In this document: positions 24,905 through 35,000 of the stretch, one piece after another | How the letters are laid out: each line of letters opens with the position of its first letter | How positions within the stretch are numbered: the first letter of the stretch is position 1 | From: Cyanomargarita calcarea GSE-NOS-MK-12-04C | Lineage (GTDB): Bacteria > Cyanobacteriota > Cyanobacteriia > Cyanobacteriales > Nostocaceae | Length of the DNA stretch: 64,000 nt | Reading direction: 5' to 3' | Assembly: GCA_019359595.1 (NCBI GenBank) | Contig: JAHHGZ010000011.1 | Coordinates: 124,001 to 188,000 of the forward strand | Made by a program: the position numbers and the translations under genes | The notes under the pieces: generated by a model | What the model was told of the DNA's origin: nothing | Seen by the model: the letters and a program-made list of their open reading frames with translations, nothing else | Databases searched by the model: none

Positions 24905-27070
24905 TTACAGCTGACGCTTAATTGTTCTGTATACGAACTGTAACGGTATTTTTGCGAGTTGTGCGGTTCCGATGGCGAGACCTAATGTTCGCGTAACCAG
25001 ACTTAATGGTACTTTTCCAACATTAAGGGATACACTTTTAAGAGTATTCAAAGATTCTGCCGTTCGTGTTGGTGGAGGGGCAGATCCAGGCGCTGGGGCT
25101 GGTTCTCCTCGCAAAGAATAATCAAAAGGCACTAAATCGCCACCCTGAATTAATCGACCTTGCCCCCTAACAGGGTCTAGGTGCTCCCGGAACCAGTCTC
25201 TTGCTTCTGAGTCTTTTAGCCTATCACCCCAATTGTTTGCTGGAGGAATGAAATATCGAGAATAAGTTTCCGCAAACCATTCGCCTGGTGATTGATACTG
25301 ATAGTTAGAATTTCTTAGTGCGTATTTTTCGGTTCGATAACTTACCCATTCCTTCTGTTGAGGATCTAGATGATAAGTGCGACCATTTAGGTCTACTCCT
25401 CCACCCTTTTCATATGGACTATTTAACCCTACTTTAAGAACCTTTTCAGCATAATCAACTAAACGGCTTCCCCCTGGATTTCTCTGCTCAAAATTTTTGA
25501 TTGCTTCTTTTCTATATAGTGGAGACAAATCATTTTTATTTTTAGATCGAAGAGTATTTAATATGCTCTTATAACCAGTTTGATTATGGTTATTGAAAGC
25601 AGCATCAAGCCTTATTCTTATATCTCCAAAAATACCAATAGTCTCAAGAATTTGTGTTTCTAATTGACTTAGACTTGGATAATCATAAATTTCCCAACCT
25701 CCACATCTTGGGTCTCTGTAATGTCTATTGTCCATCCATCCGATAGCTGCATCTACAGAGTGACCTGTTTCATGTCTCAATATCCACTCCACAAATTTTT
25801 CTGGAACCATTTTTAACTTGTTGAGATTGGAACCAGTGCCTACAACATCTCTTGTCAAAAACTCTAGTGGATGCTCGCTTGCTCCCAGTGTGGTTGCCAG
25901 ATCCCCTAAAGGCCATTTGGTTATATTTAAATAAAGCCAAGAAGCTGCATCAAATGGAACTATTATAGTTATTGTTTGATCATCATTAGAATAATAGGAT
26001 GCCATTTCATTATCTGGATGTTTTAGAATAATCCGTGCCAGCTGAGGATTTCCATTGATATGAGATGGGGGTAAGCTGTTGAGAACTATCCTCAAGGTTT
26101 TAAGCATATCATCATCCATGTGCCGCTCTTGACCGAGGGTGTTATCATTTGAGCCTCGGTTTGCACCAATCTCTACAGGATGAGTGCCAGGTGTTGTTAG
26201 ACCTGTCTCGTTTCTGTTGTTTTGTTCAGCAGCCAGATCCTGTTCCTTTTGATGTTGTTCTTCATCCCATCGATCTGGCTGAATAACCTCTGGGCTAAGT
26301 TGAATTCCTTTAGTTGCTGTTGGCTTATTTAAAGACTGTTGCAACTCACTCCGATTCTGCTGCACCACATGAGTCAACTCATGAGCAATCAACTCTTGCC
26401 CGCTTCGACTCCCAGGGTTATACTCCCCTTGCCGAAAGAACACATCCTGCCCAGTTGTGAAAGCACGAGCTTGGATAGATTGGTTGAGTTGGTGAGATTG
26501 AGAATCTGTGTGAACTTTCACATCACTGAAATCAGCACCAAAGGCCTGCTCCATCGGCTCCCGAATATTGTCTGTCAAGGGCTGTCCGCTTCCCCTTGCC
26601 TGGTTGATGGAGGCTTCCAAATCCGGTGTTGCTGCCATCCCACCATCTGCCTGACACTGCACCATCGGGCTCATCATCAGCTCGTCGTCTTCTCTCTCCT
26701 GCTGTTGCACAGATTCGCTTTGACTTGCCTGTGGCGATGCAGGCGCATTCATCTGCTGCACAACTTCTGCCGCTACCCTGTCTGCTTCTTGCTCGTACTT
26801 GTCCCCCGGCTCTCCAATGGTTAGTTTTGCCTGCACGCGCTGTCCGCTTCTTCCGGCTATTAGCTGAGTAGCCGCCCGATTCCCAATCGTCTGTTGCAGT
26901 CTCAACACATCATTAGTATTGAGTGAATTAGGGTTCAGTTTGGCTCTCTGGATGAGCGTTGCTGGGTGCGTCCCACTCACCTGCGACACTGTTGATTGTG
27001 ATGTATGATATTGCTTTTGCAGAGCCTTATTACTTTTGTCCGATTTCTGCCCGAGCTGACGGTAAAACAT
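24905..27070 (-). CDS. DUF4157 CIS cargo with zinc-metallopeptidase-like domain
   Basis: A 721-residue protein. Residues 1-145 are a Q/S-rich leader different from the other DUF4157 protein until 'RVQAKLTIGEPGDKYEQEAD'. DUF4157 spans about 150-243 (REPMEQAFGADFSDVKVHTD, then ELIAHELTHVVQQ with HELTH at 230-234). Residues 300-640 hold a second HExxH motif, 'EWILRHETGHSVDAAIGW' (HETGH at 433-437), and a downstream 'GEWFAETYSRYF' whose E601 or E598-region could be the third zinc ligand. The C-terminal 40 residues (LVTRTLGLAIGTAQLAKIPL) are hydrophobic. Likely a CIS-loaded protein with peptidase activity on an unknown target; activity is inferred. Confidence 0.75.
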   Translation of the reverse strand: MFYRQLGQKSDKSNKALQKQYHTSQSTVSQVSGTHPATLIQRAKLNPNSLNTNDVLRLQQTIGNRAATQLIAGRSGQRVQAKLTIGEPGDKYEQEADRVAAEVVQQMNAPASPQASQSESVQQQEREDDELMMSPMVQCQADGGMAATPDLEASINQARGSGQPLTDNIREPMEQAFGADFSDVKVHTDSQSHQLNQSIQARAFTTGQDVFFRQGEYNPGSRSGQELIAHELTHVVQQNRSELQQSLNKPTATKGIQLSPEVIQPDRWDEEQHQKEQDLAAEQNNRNETGLTTPGTHPVEIGANRGSNDNTLGQERHMDDDMLKTLRIVLNSLPPSHINGNPQLARIILKHPDNEMASYYSNDDQTITIIVPFDAASWLYLNITKWPLGDLATTLGASEHPLEFLTRDVVGTGSNLNKLKMVPEKFVEWILRHETGHSVDAAIGWMDNRHYRDPRCGGWEIYDYPSLSQLETQILETIGIFGDIRIRLDAAFNNHNQTGYKSILNTLRSKNKNDLSPLYRKEAIKNFEQRNPGGSRLVDYAEKVLKVGLNSPYEKGGGVDLNGRTYHLDPQQKEWVSYRTEKYALRNSNYQYQSPGEWFAETYSRYFIPPANNWGDRLKDSEARDWFREHLDPVRGQGRLIQGGDLVPFDYSLRGEPAPAPGSAPPPTRTAESLNTLKSVSLNVGKVPLSLVTRTLGLAIGTAQLAKIPLQFVYRTIKRQL

Positions 27071-27129
27071 AACGTTTTTGTTAGAGCGTAAATTTTTACA
27101 ATCTTCTATGTAGCTTAACTAGACTTATC

Positions 27130-27287
27130 TCATTAGTTGTGATATTGCTAATGCGATTAATGGTTTGTTCCTTAGGTTTCTTTAGCGAAATGCTCTGTTC
27201 AGATAACGGTTCTGTTTGCTACGAACTCGTCTGCTGCAAATGCTGGGATTTGCTTTTTAGAGAAGTTTCCTGCTTTACCTTGCCCAT
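27130..27287 (-). pseudogene. Decayed leader of a third DUF4157 gene
   Basis: From ATG 27287 the frame reads MGKVKQETSLKSKSQHLQQT, SS, then TAG (27221-27219), then QTEPLSEQSISLKKPKEQTI and NRISN. This parallels residues 1-50 of the intact DUF4157-cyclase protein (MGVVKQETSPKSKSQDLQQT, SSQQTEPLSEQ, QTISRISN), with a Gln codon changed to a stop. Similarity ends near 27138. The nucleotide match extends upstream of the ATG. It is a relic left when another gene, probably the metallopeptidase-type one, replaced the rest. Confidence 0.85.
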
Positions 27288-27420
27288 CATGCACCTCGTT
27301 TGTGATCTGAAGTGAAAAATGCAGTACTACGTGAGTTCGATGAAGTTGGACAACCACAGCTAAAAGAGTCAGCTTTCACTAAAACCAAAACCACTTGTCT
27401 ATATCCTTAATAGATATGGG

Positions 27421-27449
27421 TATCAGTGAAATCAACTTATGCAGTTCTT
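27421..27449 (-). promoter_or_regulatory. Dispersed CTTATGCA-type motif, copy 4
   Basis: TATCAGTGAAATCAACTTAT then GCAGTTCTT, related to the 19151 motif. It sits 134 bases before the decayed DUF4157 leader and 351 bases before the intact metallopeptidase-type gene. The rest of 27071-27476 outside the relic holds nothing recognised. Confidence 0.5.
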
Positions 27450-27476
27450 AAAATTAATATTCTTCCCTACTATTTA

Positions 27477-29660
27477 TTATTTCATAAAATCTTCCTCATT
27501 TATTAACCGTCCCATCTTCTGAAACTCTCGCTTTGTTGCCTGAAGTAAGTGCTTCATGCCTACAGATTGACCTTCTTCAGCCGCCAAAAAAGCCGCAGCA
27601 ACAGCAATGTTGCGTATACTACCTCCAGCTAATTGAAACTTTTGCGCTATCAGATCGAGATCCACATCCTCTTGCAAGGGTGTTTGTTTGGGAAAAATCC
27701 TCTGCCAAATTTGCAGGCGATTATCTGCTTCAGGTAAAGGAAACTCAATAATAAAACGGATACGCCGGGTGAATGCCTCATCTAAATTCTGACGTAAATT
27801 AGTGGTCAGAATTGTGATCCCCTCGTACTCTTCCATTTTTTGCAATAGGTAAGCTACTTCCAAATTTGCATATCTGTCATGAGCATCTTTTACCTCAGAA
27901 CGCTTGCCAAAGAGTGCATCAGCTTCATCAAATAACAAAATAGCGTTTGCATTTTCCGCAGCTGTAAACACCCGATCCAAATTCTTCTCTGTCTCACCGA
28001 TATACTTACTGACAATTTGCGACAGGTCGATTTTGTAAGTATCTAACTGCAACTCATTAGCAATAACTTCTGCTGCCATAGTCTTGCCTGTACCTGGTGA
28101 GCCAGAAAAGAGGACATTGATCCCCTTTCCCAGGGAAAGCGTTTGGTCAAAACCCCACTCGTTGCAGACAATGTGGTGATACTTAACTTGATTGCAAACT
28201 TCTCTTAGTTGCTTGAGTTGATTTGTTGGTAAGACAATATTGTCCCAAGTGTGCTTTGGTGTAATTTTGCGTGCCAAGCTTGTTAAGTCATGCCCAGATT
28301 GCATCCGGGTGGCAGCAAATAATTCTTGAAGATTATTCTGCACATCAACTTCAGGTAATATTTGCGCTTGTGGTTCATTAGAAGCCGCCCTCGTCCAGAG
28401 GATTTTGTTGCAAGCAGTGGCGATCGCCCCATCAATTTGTTCCGGTGTTAAGCGGAAGCGATCGCTCAAAACATCAATCTGTTCTTCATTTAGTCTCATA
28501 CCCATATTAGCTGTAGAAGCCTGCCAGTAAGCCCGACGTTGAGCAAAGTCTGGTATCGTAAACCCCACAGGGATGGCATTTATAGACCTAATTGTATCTG
28601 AATCACAGGGTTTTTTACCTGCTAAGATAATGATTGCATTGCTTTGAGAGAGGGCCGCAAGTAGTTGCTGATACTCTCCATATTGGTTGGGATTTAGAAT
28701 TTCATCCATTCCAGACAAATACACAATCGCATTGTGTAATTTTGCTTCTCGAAACAGTAACCGGACAATGAAATCAAAATCTAGTTTGAGTTGGAGTGCG
28801 TTAGCCCCTTGGCCGGCTCCCTGCTGGAGCATCGCCAAATCTGCTGTTATGATCGGAACTCCTAAATGGTTAGCGATCGCTTCAGCAGCACGACTTTTGC
28901 CTACTCCTTCCGAACCATAAAAATAAAAGCGCAAGGGTTGTTGAGTTCGATAGGCTTGTTCAGTCAGAGTTGCAAACGCCTGTTTTCTTTCACTACTTAG
29001 GCTTAAGTGTTCTAACAAATACCCAGGCTTCTTGCGCAATTGGCAAAACCTTGCTAACCGTGAGTCAAGTCTCTCCTCACCTAGCAAGTAACGAACAATC
29101 TGCTCATCTAGCTTTAGGTGATGAGCTAACAAAGGAGGTTGAATTTGATTCGGATCTGACAGTAACATAAGTAAACTCTGACGAACTAACGGCGCATCAG
29201 GCGCAAAATGACTCAGTCGCTTTAGTTTTTTCGATGCAGAAGCACACAGTAAATTCAATGCTAAATCAACGCTAGGACGCTTGCGAGTGACATCATCTTG
29301 TAAATAAGCGTATATCCGTTCGTAACGCAAGTCGATTTCCGGTGCAAAAGCAATCAAGACTAAAACCAAATCGAACAACGATAAATGAAAACTTTGATAC
29401 AGGTTTGTTAAAGTTGAGGAACTGCTGAGTTGTTCAGCAAACATTTTCTCCAAATCCACCTCGGATGAGAGCAGAGGAGAAATGCCTGGTTCACGTACCA
29501 AATCGCGTTCTACATCGTCCTGACTGATGTAAAGACCTCGATAGGGGTCGGTCGCTGAATCTGTACCATAGGCAGTTTGGGCATTTTTCACTGCGTACTC
29601 TAGCAATATATCCAGTTGTTGCAATGCTGATAGCATCTCGTCAAGACATAAAGCGTTCAT
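27477..29660 (-). CDS. CIS AAA+ ATPase (Afp15-like)
   Basis: A 727-residue protein. The first 230 residues are a helical and winged-helix-like N-terminal region. A degenerate AAA domain has a P-loop near residue 250 (YFYGSEGVGKSRAAEAIANH). A full AAA+ domain follows with P-loop near 520 (VLFSGSPGTGKTMAAEVIAN), Walker B 'ILLFDEADALFGKRSEVKDA', sensor-1 'ILTTNLRQNLDEAFTRRI' with a likely arginine finger, and 'GGSIRNIAVAAAFLA' near the end. This is the Afp15/Pvc15 type, thought to help particle assembly or cargo loading. It is the most upstream gene of the locus. Confidence 0.9.
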   Translation of the reverse strand: MNALCLDEMLSALQQLDILLEYAVKNAQTAYGTDSATDPYRGLYISQDDVERDLVREPGISPLLSSEVDLEKMFAEQLSSSSTLTNLYQSFHLSLFDLVLVLIAFAPEIDLRYERIYAYLQDDVTRKRPSVDLALNLLCASASKKLKRLSHFAPDAPLVRQSLLMLLSDPNQIQPPLLAHHLKLDEQIVRYLLGEERLDSRLARFCQLRKKPGYLLEHLSLSSERKQAFATLTEQAYRTQQPLRFYFYGSEGVGKSRAAEAIANHLGVPIITADLAMLQQGAGQGANALQLKLDFDFIVRLLFREAKLHNAIVYLSGMDEILNPNQYGEYQQLLAALSQSNAIIILAGKKPCDSDTIRSINAIPVGFTIPDFAQRRAYWQASTANMGMRLNEEQIDVLSDRFRLTPEQIDGAIATACNKILWTRAASNEPQAQILPEVDVQNNLQELFAATRMQSGHDLTSLARKITPKHTWDNIVLPTNQLKQLREVCNQVKYHHIVCNEWGFDQTLSLGKGINVLFSGSPGTGKTMAAEVIANELQLDTYKIDLSQIVSKYIGETEKNLDRVFTAAENANAILLFDEADALFGKRSEVKDAHDRYANLEVAYLLQKMEEYEGITILTTNLRQNLDEAFTRRIRFIIEFPLPEADNRLQIWQRIFPKQTPLQEDVDLDLIAQKFQLAGGSIRNIAVAAAFLAAEEGQSVGMKHLLQATKREFQKMGRLINEEDFMK

Positions 29661-29736
29661 TTAAGATTTTATAGTCGCTTGTAGTCGCCTGTATCAGTGA
29701 AGAACTCACACCATAGCTTGGGTTATGTAAGTTATT

Positions 29737-29769
29737 AGATTCCCGACTTCTTCAATAAGTCGGGAATCT
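29737..29769. terminator. REP-like terminator hairpin after the GH13 gene
   Basis: AGATTCCCGACTT and AAGTCGGGAATCT form a 13-bp perfect stem around CTTCAAT. It lies downstream of the GH13 gene and upstream of the ATPase gene, so it can separate the CIS transcript. It belongs to a dispersed 'CCCGACTTC...GAAGTCGGG' family also seen at 45497, 58552 and 63973. Confidence 0.7.
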
Positions 29770-29844
29770 TGCAGATCATCAAGTGGTGAGCCGTGTCAAG
29801 CAAGTTATGTGCGAATTATTCACAAGGAACAGCCAAGATTTGGA

Positions 29845-31692
29845 TCACTGAGAATAAATCACAGCACTGTAAGGAGCAACCGCAAAACCTGCACTGTATC
29901 CCATTCCATCTTTGGGTGAATACTCAGCACTAACTGCATATCCGCCAACATTACTGAAATCGCTACTGTAGCCACTCCAATCGCTTGAAAAACGACACCA
30001 CCAAGTACCAAAACGAGGTAATCCAACTCGGTAAGAATCCCAATAGCGGTTGGAAAAATTCAAAATGATAATGACATCATCACCAGCACCTCCTCGATCC
30101 CAACGATGATAGGCAATCACTTTGTTCAAATTGTCAACTACATGACAGTTGATATTCTGTCCTCTCAGTCCGCGAGTGTTGTTTTCCCAATTGCGGCGCA
30201 ATTGACAAAGACGCTGATAAAGGTCGTGAATACCCGCAAAGCGTTGTAGTCTATCCCATTCCAAAGGATCAGTGTCACGAAAATGATCCACCTCCAGAAA
30301 CTCTTGACCTTGCCAGATCATGGGAATTCCAGGTGCAGTGAGAACTATTGCTGCTCCCAAGGCTGACCGCTTTTTAGCAACCCATGACTCAGGATTATTG
30401 GGGTCTACTTGCCTGGTGAGCCGAGTTTTACCATTGGCAGTTTCATCATGAGATTCTGTATAAATGACTCGCTTAAAGGCATCGCCATTGTTACGAGCAT
30501 AAAGTGCATTGGCAATCTCGTTCATGTTCCGATACTCATCCAAGGGATTTTCTAGTTCGTGTCGGACTTTATGAACGAACCAATGCCATTCAGCACTCAT
30601 TCCTGTACCCCATTGAGAAGTTGGTTTAGTCAACCACCCGTCGTTATTCCAGTCTTCAGCAATCAAAATTTTGTGTCTGGGATATTTGAAAAAGTAATTG
30701 ACTTCATCGGCGATCCAACGTAGCAGATTAAAGCCATCATTGTTCCACCCTTTACCATTGTCAAACCCCCAGATGTTGGAGGTGCTATCTAACCTCAACC
30801 CATCACAACGGCACTCTCCCAGCCAGAACATTGCATTGTCTCGGAAATACTGGCGCACTTCCGGTCTGCCATAATCTGGTTTGGTGTCTCCCCAAGGTGT
30901 CGTGCCACGTCCATCATTATAGAAATAAATTCCACCCCAATGGTCTAACCCCCATCCATCAAAGCGCCACAATCCTTCCCCTAAATCGCTAGGACCTAAA
31001 TGGTTATATACGCAGTCAATGATGACGGCAATATCATGATTATGGGCGTTATTGACAAAGTGTTTGAAGTCATCTAGGTGACCATAAGTTGATTCCAAAG
31101 CAAATGGGAAAGCGGTATTATACCCCCAGGAAAAACTTGCAGCAAATTCACCTGTAGGCATGATACTAATGCAGTTAATTCCCAGATCCCGCAAATAGGG
31201 CAATTTTGCTATAGCCGTCTTTAAATCTCCAGGTTCTCCATGAGGAGTGTCATTAAATGTGCCTAAGTGCAATTCATAAAGAACCAGGGAATTGTAATCT
31301 GGCATCTGAAAATCGTTATCAGTCCATTCAAAATCAGAGCGGCTAACAATCCCTTTACCAACTGAATTTGTTACATCTTTGGCATAAGGATCTATTTTCC
31401 AGAGAACTTGATCCCAATTATTAGTCAGTCGATATCTGTAAAGCTGACCAGTAACTATGCCTTCTACATCACCTGACCAGTAACCATTTCCCTCGGAAGC
31501 TAATTCTACAAGGGTTTGTGGCTTATCAGAGTCCTGATTTTCATGTTCGTAAAGAGCAACATGGACTTGAAGAGCAAATGGAGCCCAAACTCTAAATGCA
31601 GTACCACGATCAAAAACAATACTACCCATTCCTTGATGTTTACTAGTTACAGGAGTTTGTGCGATCGCTGAAGAAGGTTGTGCAAAAACCAT
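29845..31692 (-). CDS. GH13 branching-enzyme/alpha-amylase-like protein
   Basis: A 615-residue protein. Residues 22-110 are a CBM48-like N-terminal beta domain (GTAFRVWAPFALQVHVALYE, then YRYRLTNNW). Residues 130-530 are the GH13 barrel with the four classical regions: 'IDCVYNHLG' (226-234), 'DGLRLDSTSN' with nucleophile D302, 'ILIAEDWNNDG' with acid E346, and 'TESHDE' with D416. A C-terminal beta domain ends YSAVIYSQ. All catalytic residues are present. It resembles 1,4-alpha-glucan branching enzymes acting on glycogen, but cyanobacteria have several GH13 paralogues, so the exact specificity is uncertain. No convincing signal peptide. A CTTATGCA-type motif lies 275 bases upstream. Confidence 0.85.
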   Translation of the reverse strand: MVFAQPSSAIAQTPVTSKHQGMGSIVFDRGTAFRVWAPFALQVHVALYEHENQDSDKPQTLVELASEGNGYWSGDVEGIVTGQLYRYRLTNNWDQVLWKIDPYAKDVTNSVGKGIVSRSDFEWTDNDFQMPDYNSLVLYELHLGTFNDTPHGEPGDLKTAIAKLPYLRDLGINCISIMPTGEFAASFSWGYNTAFPFALESTYGHLDDFKHFVNNAHNHDIAVIIDCVYNHLGPSDLGEGLWRFDGWGLDHWGGIYFYNDGRGTTPWGDTKPDYGRPEVRQYFRDNAMFWLGECRCDGLRLDSTSNIWGFDNGKGWNNDGFNLLRWIADEVNYFFKYPRHKILIAEDWNNDGWLTKPTSQWGTGMSAEWHWFVHKVRHELENPLDEYRNMNEIANALYARNNGDAFKRVIYTESHDETANGKTRLTRQVDPNNPESWVAKKRSALGAAIVLTAPGIPMIWQGQEFLEVDHFRDTDPLEWDRLQRFAGIHDLYQRLCQLRRNWENNTRGLRGQNINCHVVDNLNKVIAYHRWDRGGAGDDVIIILNFSNRYWDSYRVGLPRFGTWWCRFSSDWSGYSSDFSNVGGYAVSAEYSPKDGMGYSAGFAVAPYSAVIYSQ

Positions 31693-31966
31693 AGGAATTT
31701 AGTCCTCCAATATACAAGCAATAAGTCGGCAATTTTAGGACATACCGTTAGGCTGTTTTATCTCTGACGTTAGCTCAGGTAAAACAGCTTACCGCTATGT
31801 TTCTGTAAATGAAGCCATTACAAACACTCGAATTGACAGCAATGTCAGTAAATCACAAACTTTCGCGAACGAACCTAATAATAAGGGTTTCAGCCATCGC
31901 AAACAAAAATGTGTGAACATAGCCCTACCAGATCAGCTTGTTTGCTTTCCTTTTGCTTAATAAGTG

Positions 31967-31993
31967 TAAGCAAAATTAACTTATGCACTTCTT
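31967..31993 (-). promoter_or_regulatory. Dispersed CTTATGCA-type motif, copy 5
   Basis: TAAGCAAAATTAACTTATGC then ACTTCTT, close to the 19151 motif. It lies in the 330-base gap (31693-32022) between the GH13 gene and the hybrid kinase gene; nothing else is recognised in that gap. Confidence 0.5.
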
Positions 31994-32022
31994 GTAGGAT
32001 ATTATTGATTGCGCTCTCGGGG

Positions 32023-35000
32023 TTAGGAGCTAGGTTGTGCAAACTGGGCAACAACTGCAGCTAATTGCGCCGGCTCAAATGGTTTGGCTATATGCGCTTG
32101 GAAACCCGCATTAACTGCCTGTTGTTGGTCAAAATCACCTGCGTATGCCGTCAACGCGATCGCTGGAGTTCCACGAACAGACTCTAATTCCCAGCTTCTA
32201 ATTTTCCGTACCAGGGTATAACCGTCCATTCCGGGCATTCCGATGTCGCTGACTAAAATATCAGGCTGCAATTCGACCAAGACTTGTAGCACTTCAACCC
32301 CAGATCCAACTGCAGTTACACTTGCACCATATTCTTCAAGTACAAACACCACTAAATCGCGGGAATCAATTTCATCATCGACGACTAATACTTTAATACC
32401 GTTCAAATCAACCGATGTATCAGTAGACTGAGGAATCTCAATCTGTTCAGAGCTATTGCCCATCAATGGTAAACTAATAGTAAAGGTTGCGCCTTGTTTT
32501 TCCCCTAGACTTTCTGCTGCCACTGTACCGCCGTGCAATTCGACTAGTTGGCGGACAATCGAAAGTCCTAACCCCAATCCACCAAAATGTCTGGTAATAG
32601 TGCTGTCTTCTTGACGAAAATAATCAAATATGTAAGGTAAAAACTCAGGTTTAATCCCTTTGCCTGTATCTCTAACTTGGATAAATACTGAGGAGGCAGG
32701 GTGATGAGCGTGTCCCCCAACTTGAGACGTCTGGCGTTTCTGAGTAGGGAGTAATTGAGATCCTAACTCAGGACTCGTTGATAGTCGCACTTCCACGCGC
32801 CCACCATTCGGAGTAAATTTAATCGCATTAGAAAGAAGATTCCAAACTACCTGTTGCAAACGGATCGCATCACCAAATACTTGCCCGATATGGGGCTCAA
32901 ACCAAGTGTGAATATCAATTCCTTTAGCTTCGGCAGCTAAACGTGTTGTCTCTAGGGCGGAGGTAATGATAGATTTGAGATTGACTGTAGATGGATTCAG
33001 AGTTAGCTTACCGCGCAAAATTCGCGATATATCGAGTAAATCTTCGATGAGTGATGCCTGCATCTTGGCATTACGCTCAATGGTTGTCACAGCTAACGAT
33101 GTTTTGACTGCATCTAACTTGCCGCTTTTAAGTAGGTTTGCCCAACCCAAAATCGGATTTAACGGTGTGCGAAGTTCGTGGGAGAGAACTGCGAGAAACT
33201 CGTCTTTGACACGGTTCGCGGCTTCGGCTTGAGAACAGGCAACTTTTGAGGCTTCGTACAAGAGGCTGTTTTCAATCGCAATCGATGCCATCTGCGCTAA
33301 TTGGACGAGAATGCTTTCATCTTCCGCAGTAAATTCTCCTTCATATTTATCAGATAGGTGAATCAGCCCAATGTTGCGTCCATCACGTCCAACTAACGGT
33401 GCAGCCAACCAACCGCGCATTGGTGGATGTTTGCTCGCTTCAAAACCAAATCCCCGCCACTCGGGATGAAGCTCCAACTCCGCTTGCGTCATCCTGATAG
33501 AGTGATTCATTTGACACAGCCATGAGTAAATACCAGAACCATCAGGTATTTCAGTATAGTCGCCCCAAGAAGCATATTTATCGGAGAGCGAAATCGCAAA
33601 GATTGACTTGAACCAATCCTGGTCATTTGTCAAGGTGGTAACTGATTGATGGGCGCTAATTATGGAACGCGCTTGCTCGTTGATTAATTGCAGTACATCC
33701 TCAATCGACATTGCCGCGTTTACTGCCAAAGCTGCATCAGTTAGACCTTGCAGTTGATTAGTGTATTGCTGCAATTTCAACAGCATTTGTTCGCGTTCTA
33801 CCTCCGCTTGCTTGCGCTCTGTAATGTCCCGCGAGATAGACAACATCTGTTCGACTTCCCCCACCGCATTCAGCATCGGAGTAACTACAACCTCCCACCA
33901 TTTGGGCGTGCCTTTTGCAGTTGGACAAAAACCCTGGAATTTGCCCACTCCGCCAACCTTAGCAATATTCATCGCCTCAGTAGCTTTTTGTCTTGCCGTT
34001 TCTTCCCAAAAAGATAACCAATTGGCGTTGACAGAACTACTAAAGTCGTCAATCTCCAGAAGTCTCTGTCCGCCTGAATTCATGTATAATAAATGCCCAG
34101 ACAAATCTAAAACCTTGATGCAGTCCTTACTGCTATCGAGCATCCGGCGATTAAACTCCTCACTTCGCCGTAGAGCTTCTTCCGCCTGCTTGCGATCGCT
34201 CAAATCGAGTACAAAGCAAAAACAGTCTTCTTGCGACTCCGGCAACATGGTAACACCAATTAAAATTGGCACCCGTGTCCCATCTTTACGGATATATTCT
34301 TTCTCAAAAGGAGGACAAGAACCTGTTTCTCTAATTTGAGCGATCGCCTGCTCATCAATGGGAAAATATTCTGGTGGAGTCATGGAGCGCCAGCGCATAT
34401 TTCCCAAACGCAAATCTTCTTCGGTATAACCCATCATTGCCAAAAAGGCATTATTGGCACCCGTAATATTGCCGCCCAAATTCGCAAATAGAACACCAAC
34501 TATGTTGGAATCGACAAAGCGCTTTAATTTTGTTTCGCTATGACGCAGTGCTTCTTCTGTCTGTTGGCGCTCAGTAATATCAGTATGCGCCCCAATCCAT
34601 TCGCGAATCCTACCATCGCTATCAAATATCGGCAGACCACGAACGCTCATATACCTATACTCGCCATCATAACGCCTTAAACGATGCTCCACTTGATATA
34701 AAGTGCCATTAGCGATCGCCTTCGACCATGCCTGTGCTGCATAGGAGCGATCGTCAGGGTGGATAGCATTGAGCCATCCCCAGCCCTTAAATTCGTTGTA
34801 GGTTTGCCCCGTGAATGCACTCCAACCGGGCTGTTCGCTGACTAATTCACCAGACGCCAAAGTATCCCAGATAATTTGCGAAGTGGCTTCAATCAGCGAA
34901 CGGTAGCGCTCTTCACTAAAACGCAGTGCTTCTTGAGCTTGCTTGCGCTGGGTGATGTCTTGGAAATAAACAGCCAACCCATTTCGACTGGGATAGGTAC

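Noticed and set aside
1-29660. Prophage
   Set aside because: Tail-like genes are numerous, but there is no capsid, portal, terminase, integrase or lysis gene, and the gene set (AAA+ ATPase, Pvc16, PAAR, DUF4157) is that of a contractile injection system.
29845-31692. Secreted amylase
   Set aside because: The N terminus (MVFAQPSSAIAQTPVTSKHQ) lacks a hydrophobic core, so no signal peptide can be supported.
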